From NCBI RefSeq assembly GCF_014836545.1, contig NZ_JACSQS010000006.1, positions 111,018 through 175,017 on the forward strand: DNA of 64,000 nucleotides, read 5' to 3'. Source of the DNA: Stenotrophomonas lacuserhaii. Lineage in GTDB: Bacteria; Pseudomonadota; Gammaproteobacteria; Xanthomonadales; Xanthomonadaceae. Below are positions 7,981 through 15,800 of this stretch, piece after piece (position 1 is the stretch's first letter; the number at the start of each line of letters is the position of its first letter). The notes under the pieces were generated by a model. The model ran no database searches, had not been told where the DNA came from, and worked only from the letters and a program-made list of their open reading frames with translations. The translations under genes were made by a program, and so were the position numbers.

Positions 7981-8500
7981 AAAAACCACTCCTTGACTCC
8001 GAATCGACCAGAAATCTGACACCGGAACCATCTGGTACGCACGCTATGGCCGGCGCAGGAAGATGGCCAGCATCAGCCCTTTGCACGGAAACGTCCCACA
8101 CCGAATCATCCTGCCCGTCGTCTTCCACGGACACACATAATTCGATCACCACGGCGTCAATGACTATGGATAGCCGCCCATCCGCTTGGAGTTGAGTGGC
8201 ATCAACCGTCTTGCCAATACAGAAGAATACTCGCGCAAGAAACTCACTCCGCCCGTCAAAGAAGTCGCTTGACCCTGGCGTGTCGGGCGACAGTCCATTC
8301 TCGCGAATCGTGGCAGCACACACAAAATCGACGTCAACGTACAGGCTCTCGCCCGGAATCACGACAGGATTGATGAATCGAAGGGAGATGGAAATGCTGG
8401 TAACACTAAAGCTGTCAAGGCATGCCCCTGCAAGCATCTGAAGCAGCGCGCCATTGGCAGATTCCGTATCCAGCTCCATCTTTGCGCAAGTCGACGTCAC
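7973..8500 (-). CDS. Hypothetical protein of the Rhs-linked cluster
   Basis: 175 residues, predicted cytosolic, strand-rich (SISISLRFINPVVIPGESLYVDVDFV). It starts with GTG at 8500; AAAGGAAAG stands 5 bases upstream. No known family is recognised. Base composition is more A+T-rich than the flanking housekeeping genes, consistent with acquisition together with the Rhs region. A role in immunity is possible but not shown. Confidence 0.65.
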   Translation of the reverse strand: MTSTCAKMELDTESANGALLQMLAGACLDSFSVTSISISLRFINPVVIPGESLYVDVDFVCAATIRENGLSPDTPGSSDFFDGRSEFLARVFFCIGKTVDATQLQADGRLSIVIDAVVIELCVSVEDDGQDDSVWDVSVQRADAGHLPAPAIACVPDGSGVRFLVDSESRSGFYG

Positions 8501-8558
8501 CGCGTCTTTCCTTTGGACAAAATGCCGCAGCCAAGGCCCACACGCATCAGGTCAGCCG

Positions 8559-8681
8559 TCATCGACCTTGCTCGCCATCAGCCACGCAACCATACGTTCT
8601 CCGATGCTGTTCACCCGCAGACAAGACTGCGTGGTCTTCGGGCGAAATCGACGCTTCCGTCAGCGGCAACTTTTCAGACAT
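8559..8681 (-). CDS. Possible 40-residue coupled small protein
   Basis: The start codon overlaps the previous stop (TGATG), after which 40 codons run to TGA at 8559. The peptide begins MSEKLPLTEASIS and ends ADGEQGR. It has no recognisable domain. It may be a real small protein or the 5' stub of a decayed gene. Confidence 0.35.
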   Translation of the reverse strand: MSEKLPLTEASISPEDHAVLSAGEQHRRTYGCVADGEQGR

Positions 8682-9082
8682 CATCGCCCACCCATGATCA
8701 AACGACCCGCCCTTGCAGCGGACAACCCGCGAACAGCGAGCCAAAATCGCTCCAGCGGGCCGATCCGGAAGAACGTAAAGCCCGAGTCGGCCGAGCGATT
8801 TTCAAGGCAGGACTCGTGGGTAACTTCCTCGATCTCATGAACCAGGTAGTACTCGCTGATAAGCGCTCCGCAGACGCCAACAACATGATGGGCGGCCATC
8901 CCTTCGCGGACAGGCGCCTCGACTTGCAGGCGCGCCACCCGTTCATCAGATGCCTCGCCATAGACCGTTGAGTAAAAGCCAAGCAGCATCTTATCGGGTC
9001 CCGGAGGAACCACGAAAACACCTTCGACAACTACCCTATATGCATGCACATCCAACCACCTTGAGTTGACCAGGCGTGGCAC
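8681..9082 (-). CDS. Hypothetical protein of the Rhs-linked cluster
   Basis: 133 residues with GTG start at 9082 directly after the TAA of the upstream lipoprotein gene; GGAG in the end of that gene can serve as ribosome binding site. The protein is soluble (VVVEGVFVVPPGPDKMLLGFYS, YYLVHEIEEVTHESCLENRS). No family is recognised. The tight packing indicates a co-transcribed set starting with the lipoprotein at 9559. Confidence 0.6.
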   Translation of the reverse strand: MPRLVNSRWLDVHAYRVVVEGVFVVPPGPDKMLLGFYSTVYGEASDERVARLQVEAPVREGMAAHHVVGVCGALISEYYLVHEIEEVTHESCLENRSADSGFTFFRIGPLERFWLAVRGLSAARAGRLIMGGR

Positions 9083-9559
9083 TTAGCGGCTCCAGCGCAT
9101 TCCTACAAGCACCCCAAGCCGATCCGCGTCCACGGCCTCGAAGCTCGGAGAGACCTCGCCTCCAGCAATGTGCTGGAACGCACCCGATACACGGACATAC
9201 TGAGGGCCGTCCTTGGTCATACTGACGAGCTTCTTGAACGATTCCGGTGAATCTACCGGATAGACAACGATCGAGGAGAAGGGATCGCGTGCATCAAGCA
9301 AATCCTTTGACGGGAACAGCATGATCACATCGTTCACTGGCTCTGCCCACGCCATGAAACTTACGCGCTCACCATCGTAAAGGGCAGGGTCTACGAGAAC
9401 CGCAACGAATGAAGTCGCGCAGACACGGTCGTCGATGGAATTGACCATGAACCTGCAAACCCCTGGCGAACGCGTATCGCGCTGGGGCACCGGGTCCTTG
9501 GCACATGCAACCAACATGAGCGCAAGCGCGATGCCTGCGCAAGCTCTGACCTTCTTCAT
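9083..9559 (-). CDS. Hypothetical lipoprotein
   Basis: 158 residues. The start MKKVRACAGIALALMLVACAKD gives a clear lipobox (LVAC, Cys19). ATG 9559 is preceded by GAGGTG. The mature part contains SIDDRVCATSFVAVLVDPALY and a C-terminal VLVGMRWSR. A periplasmic lipoprotein next to Rhs genes could be an immunity protein acting in the envelope, as suggested also for the gene at 11486-11896 (inference). Confidence 0.7.
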   Translation of the reverse strand: MKKVRACAGIALALMLVACAKDPVPQRDTRSPGVCRFMVNSIDDRVCATSFVAVLVDPALYDGERVSFMAWAEPVNDVIMLFPSKDLLDARDPFSSIVVYPVDSPESFKKLVSMTKDGPQYVRVSGAFQHIAGGEVSPSFEAVDADRLGVLVGMRWSR

Positions 9560-10121
9560 TGCAGCACCTCGTGACCTTCCTTGTTCCGTCAAGCACACCA
9601 CCCCAGTGGCGCCAGCTTAACGAAGTCCTGTCAGCCTCACCAGCAGCGGCGACCATTCACTAACTCGGCAGTCTAGTCGGGGACACAGCTACCTCGGCAG
9701 GGGTAAACGCATATCTCACGACCCGCATCCTCCCGCGCAGTTACTGGTCGCCGAGCTGCGCGTTATCGACCATGTCGCGCCAGCGTTCGGCCTCAATACT
9801 GAAGGGATGCGTCGGCAATTAAAGGGTGCTCGATAGATCCATTTCGAGACCGCCATGGGCGTGGTGGGCGCGCTCGGGCTACACTTGCAGGCCCGGTCTA
9901 CGACCTACGGATGACCCGCGCACATCACTCGCAAAACTGGCTTCAGGCGCCGTGCGCGGACCCAAAATGCCGGTACAGCGACTCTAGATGCAGCCTATTG
10001 ACTGAAGGTGCCGATGGGTACCTTCAAGCTGACTTAGCCTTGCATCGACACGAGTTCTTCACCTGCCACGTTTATCCCGATATGTCGGGGCCCCGTGTTT
10101 GCGCACCTACACTTCCATGAC
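9560..10121. other. Gene-free stretch in the Rhs region
   Basis: No convincing gene is seen in these 560 bases. Both strands are interrupted by stops. A minus-strand fragment near 9753-9825 reads like a protein C-terminus (THPFSIEAERWRDMVD then NAQLGDQ and stop) and may be a gene remnant. It probably holds the promoter of the lipoprotein gene at its left end. Confidence 0.5.
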
Positions 10122-10415
10122 TCAGCCCGTCATGAAAGCAGCGAATGTAAGCGCAACTACAGTGAATCCCAGAAAAACTCGAATCACCATCATCTCAAGC
10201 CGCACCTGATGCAGTTCTTGACGCGGAATCCTGGTTTCCAACCCGAGCACTATGGCGAGATACGTTGACTGTCCCCGCAGACCGAACGCCTCCGGGCAAC
10301 CTACCCTTACCCACAGCTCTGGGTAGAGCCGAGGAAAGCGTCTCGAAAACCGAAAAAACACGATCAAGTAACCAACGACCGACAGAAAACCTATTGCAAA
10401 AATCATCTCAAGCAT
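10122..10415 (-). CDS. Small two-helix membrane protein, candidate immunity protein
   Basis: 97 residues. One hydrophobic helix lies at the N-terminus (MIFAIGFLSVVGYLIVFF) and one at the C-terminus (MMVIRVFLGFTVVALTFAAFM), with a charged loop between. Its ATG overlaps the stop of the frameshifted Rhs tip (TAATG), the coupling usually seen for a toxin followed by its immunity gene. No family is recognised. Confidence 0.6.
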   Translation of the reverse strand: MLEMIFAIGFLSVVGYLIVFFRFSRRFPRLYPELWVRVGCPEAFGLRGQSTYLAIVLGLETRIPRQELHQVRLEMMVIRVFLGFTVVALTFAAFMTG

Positions 10416-11143
10416 TATGGAAATTTCCCTGGTGTAGCCCCAACTTCGTAAATTTCCACGCGAGCTTCCGCACCTCCGCCGGGCTGACCCATCGCCCTTT
10501 GGTAACTCTCAAAACTAAATTCGTACACTCGCCCATTACGCACCATCATCGCGTCAACTCTCCTAGACGCGGCAGTAGAAAGATCGCCGCACCCAGAGTT
10601 CTGCCCGCCGCGGAACATCCCGCGACTCGACTTGTGCACTAACATATCAGCCGAACTCCTGATGGCTATTTGGGGTGCGTATGCATAAAGCCAATCTCGT
10701 CCCTTCCGCGAGTTAGAGGAAAAACTCCACTCGCGCTCGTTGGCCGTCCATCGCTATGTGCTGGCCCAGCTCGGACTTTGCCTCCCGGAGCTTTGTAGAA
10801 CAAGGACACAATCTCAACCCCCCAACTCTCCGACACCGGCTCAACACTACTTGCCCAGACGCCGTACATTTCCTTCTTTGAATCGAACGGCCTGAACCCA
10901 TCCGCGTTCCGCAAAGCTTGGTTCGCTTGTCGTGCCGCCCCTGCACCCGCTGTACTCGTTACCAACCCAGAAACGCCCCCGGCTTGACACATAGCGGTGA
11001 TGTGAGCACCTGTGCACTGCCTTCCATCTCGATCAACGTTCCCCACAGGATTCCCGTTGGCATACCTATACCTGTTGAACTGACCAAATCCCTGCCCATA
11101 CGGCGTCACGGGATCGACACTCAGGAAGCTGCCGATCGCACTA
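10415..11143 (-). pseudogene. Truncated, frameshifted Rhs core with JAMM-like tip
   Basis: Reading from 11143, the frame gives an Rhs core end (GSFLSVDPVTPYGQ, NRYRYANGNPVGNVDRDGR) followed by a new domain that reaches IGFMHTHPK and stops at 10666. Shifting by -1 at CCCC (about 10672-10675) continues the domain as HTHP-QIAIR-SSADML through to TAA at 10415. The joined HxHP...SxxD is the zinc signature of JAB/JAMM-type proteases, and the layout resembles the DUF4329 tips of Rhs proteins. The 5' part is out of frame with the upstream fragment, so no intact gene exists unless the frameshift is a sequencing error. Confidence 0.65.
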
Positions 11144-11438
11144 CCTCGTTCGACGTGGTAATGGTTGCCGGCTTGCCGTCCGCGGTGTAAGTCCAGTCCT
11201 TGTCGCCATTCTTGTCCGGGAAGCGCAGGGTGATCAGTCGATTGCGCGCGTCGTAGCCACGCGCCACCTTCCGTGCGGCGACGGTGGTCGAAGCCATGTC
11301 ACACGACGTTGTACTGGGGAGGTTGAGACCGGACGCGCTCCAGACCAGATTTCCCGCGTCGTCGTAACCCACCAGGGTCGAAGACGATTCCATCGGCGGT
11401 GACTTGTGAGCGGCAACTCCATCTACAGCCAACAACAT
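11121..11438 (-). pseudogene. Rhs YD-repeat fragment, copy of the scaffold gene
   Basis: The 105-residue open frame contains GYDDAGNLVWSASGLNLPS and RGYDARNRLITLRFPDKNG, which are near-identical to an internal part of the 1754-residue Rhs protein. Positions 11144-11382 match 15139-15377 over 239 bases with six mismatches by my count. At 11144 the match stops and the sequence switches, out of frame, to the core end of another Rhs gene. It is a recombination scar, not a gene. Confidence 0.75.
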
Positions 11439-11485
11439 GAGCCACCTTTACCCTGCACGAATAGAAGTGGGAATGTCGCAAAACT

Positions 11486-11896
11486 TTACATGACGCACTG
11501 CTCGGGCAGCTTTAACAGTACCTGTTCGATACATTCATCGAACCCATTATCGCAACGACCCTCTACTGAATTCGACTGAGGATCCTGCACGTCGAAGTCG
11601 ATCAAATGTTTCGACAGCGGGCTTCCATCCGCTGCCTGCACGACGTCTCGAGTCAAGGGCCTGACCTCTCGGATGTTAATTTGCCATGAACCATTATTTA
11701 AATCGGCCGTCTGCGCGAGCTGGACACGCCTCATTAGCTCTGCCTGATACCACTGCGCCATTCCCGCACTAGGCATCTGGTTGATAACAACAACCTGACA
11801 TGGAGCGTAGCCACATCCAGCCAGCATAAAACCAGAGCCAAGCAGAAACGCGGATCTCAGTACCCGCATCCTCAGCGACAATCGATTTCTTCCCAT
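11486..11896 (-). CDS. Lipoprotein, probable immunity to the adjacent Rhs toxin
   Basis: 136 residues with a lipobox (FMLAGCGYAPC, Cys28); an internal start at 11869 would give a shorter signal peptide. The ATG overlaps the stop of the toxin gene (TAATG at 11896-11900), so production is coupled to the toxin. The mature domain has four further cysteines (CGYAPC, GRCDNGFDECIEQ, PEQCVM), fit for the oxidising periplasm. No family is recognised; immunity is inferred from position and predicted location. Confidence 0.65.
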   Translation of the reverse strand: MGRNRLSLRMRVLRSAFLLGSGFMLAGCGYAPCQVVVINQMPSAGMAQWYQAELMRRVQLAQTADLNNGSWQINIREVRPLTRDVVQAADGSPLSKHLIDFDVQDPQSNSVEGRCDNGFDECIEQVLLKLPEQCVM

Positions 11897-12861
11897 TATT
11901 TACCACCCAATTTTTTCTCAAGCTGCTTTGATTCAATCCTACCACTCACTCTGAACACCCCTTGGAAAGATCCCAATTGGTGCCTGAATGTAGTGGAGTT
12001 TCCTTTGATTGCATCCTCATCCATTGCGCGAAGCGAGTTTCCACTGCGATCAGCCATGATATGTTTCTGCGAATACCCAGGCCGATAGGTGGATGTACGC
12101 CCCTCCCTGCTACCTGAGTCAGCATAGCCCTCAGGCGCGCCAGCAAAATGCAATATGTCATGCACCGCTGCTCCGCGCCAGTTGAGCCCACCCGTGTCAA
12201 TATAGCCTTTGTTTCCGCCAAAGCTGTCAACCCCTTCGCCAGCGCGAGGATAGGATTTGTAGTCCCTCCCCTCCTCGAGCCGCATAACATTAGTTCCAAT
12301 ACCCCCTGGCGCCTGAAGGGGCTGAAGCACTATCCTCAGCCCAGAGAATTCGGATTTAAGCGAATCTACTCTACGCTTGATTTCCCCAACATTCTCTCGC
12401 GTTGCACCAGAACCACTAAAATGAACGGGTATGACTACTACATTTGCGTCTGTGAAATAAATCGCATCATTCCCGTCAGGATCAAGAAATTTGAGCGGGT
12501 TCCCATTCCCATAACGGTAGCGATTGAAGTTCGCAGAACTACCGCTGTAAGCAGCGACGGCGTCGACTGAAAGAAAGGCGCCGATCTCTGCGTCGTAGTA
12601 GCGTTGTTGCATGTAAGTCAGACCGGTCGCGGAGTCCGCCACATGCCCCGTGAAACCCGGCGCATCCGACGGCCCGGTTCCTACGGTCGCGCCATACGGT
12701 TCATACACCGTCCGCTCGGTCACGTTCCCCGCGGCATCGGATACCGCAACCGGCGAGCCCAGCGCATCGGTGTGGATGTACTCGATGATCTCTTGGCTGG
12801 CGGCACTCCACGTGCCTGCCAGCAACACAGCGCCCGTGGCCAGTCTCTTGATGATATTCAT
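11896..12861 (-). CDS. Secreted Rhs-core protein with predicted zinc-protease tip
   Basis: 321 residues. It starts with its own signal peptide (MNIIKRLATGAVLLAGTWSA). Residues 27-130 are the Rhs-associated core (YIHTDALGSPVA, GLTYMQQRYYD, FLSVDA, NRYRYGNGNPLKFLDPDG). Residues 131-321 are the variable tip, with HDILHFAGAPE at 234-244 and KHIMAD at 266-271. This resembles the metzincin HExxHxxGxxH/D site with a later Met-turn, but with Asp in place of the catalytic Glu. ATG 12861 lies 16 bases after the stop of the long Rhs gene. Normally the core and tip are fused to the repeats; here they form a separate exported protein. The frame is open upstream, but only inside the other gene. Confidence 0.75.
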   Translation of the reverse strand: MNIIKRLATGAVLLAGTWSAASQEIIEYIHTDALGSPVAVSDAAGNVTERTVYEPYGATVGTGPSDAPGFTGHVADSATGLTYMQQRYYDAEIGAFLSVDAVAAYSGSSANFNRYRYGNGNPLKFLDPDGNDAIYFTDANVVVIPVHFSGSGATRENVGEIKRRVDSLKSEFSGLRIVLQPLQAPGGIGTNVMRLEEGRDYKSYPRAGEGVDSFGGNKGYIDTGGLNWRGAAVHDILHFAGAPEGYADSGSREGRTSTYRPGYSQKHIMADRSGNSLRAMDEDAIKGNSTTFRHQLGSFQGVFRVSGRIESKQLEKKLGGK

Positions 12862-12877
12862 GGTTCGCATCCGCTCG

Positions 12878-15800
12878 TCACAGGGGGTTGGTGAGGTCGC
12901 CAAGGTCAACCAACGACTGATTGACCGGCGGGCTGGACCATGCAGAGCAACCACTGGCATTGCAGGCGCGGATGATGTGGCTGGAAGCACAATATCCGGC
13001 GCCCTCAGACTTGATGGAAGTCAGCGGCCCGGTGTACTGCGTTCGGCCGCCATATGCTTGGAACTCATACGTTGCAGCCCCTGTCACAGGAGTCCATTGC
13101 GCCTCACAGCGGTTCTTGGTGGCACGGTTCACGATCCACTGATACTTCACTGACTTGGTGATCGCAGGCGTACCAGGCGGCGGGCTGGAAACTACCGTCA
13201 CGTTGTTGGAGTACCCGCTGCAGCCGGCGGCATTGCACGCCTTCACCCGATACGTGTAAGTGGCAAACCCAAGGCCATTGCGCGTTGACTGGGTAGATCC
13301 ATCGTTCTGGACCACGCCCCAACCGCCGCCATTCACGCTCTCCTCAAGCACATAGTTCACCGCCATCGCAACGCCATTCCAGCTCATCGTGGCGCTTCCA
13401 CTACCAGTGCTTGCCGGGCCGCTCAGCCCCGGCGCGCCCGGAGGCTGGATGACCGAGACAGTCGCGGTTCCCGAATAGGCACCCCACCCTGCATCGTTGC
13501 CGCCACGCACGCGGTATGCATAACTACCCGTCCCCTTACCGCTGAACGCCTGACTGGTACCGGTAATGGAAGCCACCACCGTCCAGCCGCTTCCATTCAC
13601 ACTTTCCTCCAGGCCGTAGCGCGTGGTCGCAGCCAGCGCATTCCAGCTCACGGTATAGGCACCACCCAGGCTCTGGCCAGGTGCGGAGATACCCGGCGCG
13701 CTTGCCGGCGGGTAAAGAACCGTCGTCTTTGCGGTAGCCGACACCGCTCCACATCCTGCCGGGTTGCAAGCGTAGACACGGTACCCGTAGCTGCCCGTCG
13801 CCTTGCCCGAAACCGCCCAGCTACGCGCCGCAGTCTCCTGCACCGTTGCCCATGCACCGCTGCCGATCTGCTCCTGCAGCCGGTACGTGGCAGCGCCCGT
13901 TACAGCCGTCCAGGTGACGGAATAGTTGCCGTTCAGCGCGGTTGTCGGAACTGAGACAACTGCTGAGGCAGCGGGCGGCTTCTGCACCGAGATCGTGGCC
14001 GTCGCACTCCAGCTACCACAGGCATCCTGCTGGCACGCACGGATGCTGTAGCCATAATTTCCTTCGGCTTTGGCAGAGGCACTCCAGGTTCGCGCCGTGC
14101 CGTTGTGCACAGTGGTCCACGCCCCCGTCCCGAGCTGCTCGCGCAATTCATAGCGTGTTGCATAGCTGACAGCGGTCCAGCTCACCCCATACGTCCCGCT
14201 ATTGCTGAACGATGGAACAGTCAGCGCCGGCGTGGTCGGCGCAACGACCTGGATCGCGCGCGCGACCAAGCTCCCGTTGAGCTGGATATACTCCGTGTTC
14301 TTGCCTTCGCGAGCATTGTCCTGCCGGCGTAGAACGCCGTCGTTGCCGTACAGGGAGCGGATGGTGCTGCCACCGCTGGTCGCGGTCGACAGGATGCGCC
14401 GCCCCTGTGCATCGTAACGATACCGCTCAGCGGCAGCCACCGCGCGCAAGCGATTGCCGAAGTCAAAGGTGTGCGTGATACCGCTGCGCTTGGCGACATT
14501 GCCCTGCACATCGTAGGTCAGCGCTATGGTTGTTGCGCCCGCGCTGTCCTGCACGTTGGCCAGGCGATTCTTGGCGTCGTACCAGTAGTTGTGGTCCTTG
14601 ACCCCACCCAACTTCGCGCTACGCAGGTTGTCCACCGCATCGTAGGTGTAACGGAACACACCATCGCCGCCGAACGACGCCGAGTTCGCCTGCACCAGGC
14701 GATCCAGGCCGTCATAGCTCATCGTCCGTGTGCGCGCGCCGTCCAGGTGATCCACGATGCGCCCCACGTTGCCGTTGGCATCAAACTCATAAGTGGTATC
14801 AAGTGCGCCGCGGCTGTCGGTCACCCGTGCAGGCAACTGGCGTGCGTTCTGCTGCATCGTGTGGACGATGCCATTGCCATAGCTGAACTGCTTCATCCCA
14901 CCGTTCGGGTAGTAGCTGACGCCGGTTGCAAAACTGCCGGCCTTGGTCGGCTGACCCAACGCATTGGGTGCGTAATCGACATAGCGGCCGCTGGGATAGG
15001 TCAAACCCGCCAAGGCACCCAGCGGGCTGTACGCATATCCGATGGACTGAATGCCCAGCGTACTTTCACTGGACGTTTCAGCAACAAGCATTCCGCGCTT
15101 GTTGTAGCTGTAGGTGTTTATGGCCTGGGCGGTGCCCGCCTCGTTCGACGTGGTAATGGTTGCCGGCTTGCCGTCCGCGGTGTAAGTCCAGTCCTGGTCG
15201 CCATTCTTGTCCGGGAAGCGCAGGGTGATCAGTCGATTGCGCGCGTCGTAGCCACGCGTCACCTTCCGTGCGGCGATGGTGGTCGAACCCATGTCACACG
15301 ACGTTGTACTGGGGAGGTTGAGACCGGACGCGCTCCAGACCAGATTTCCCGCCTCGTCGTAACCCATCAGGGTCGAACCAGTTTCCGGCTCAATCGACTT
15401 GCAGAAGCGCTGATTGGCGTCGTAAACGTAGCTACGGGCAATGCGCGTGCTGCCATCGAGGTTACGGCGAACGATGGAACGGGGCTTGCCGAACACATCG
15501 CGCGTGATTTCGGTAACCGCACCTTCCGGATGGGTGATGACCGTAGGCGAATCGGTTGATGGCTCACCAAACGCTTGGAATCGCGTGGTGGTGATGTTTC
15601 CGCGCGCGTCGGTAACCTTCACCTGACCCGCGCCAGGGTAGTCGGTCAGCGTGGTAAGCAGGCCAGACTCCGCATCAACGGAAACGGAGCGCTGGCGGCC
15701 GAGCGCATCGTACGTCGTCCAAGCGCCTGCGTTCAGGGTCGCGCTGGTCCCCCAATGGGAGGCGAATACACGACGCCCAGCCTCGTCATACGCGAACCGC

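Noticed and set aside
9911-10120. 69-codon plus-strand frame in the Rhs region
   Set aside because: Against the direction of all neighbours, no start signal, and overlaps no conserved motif.
10666-10680. Programmed -1 frameshift at the CCCCAAA stretch
   Set aside because: After slippage the AAA-reading tRNA would face CAA, a mismatch at the first position; no downstream stem is evident. Decay or a homopolymer error is simpler.
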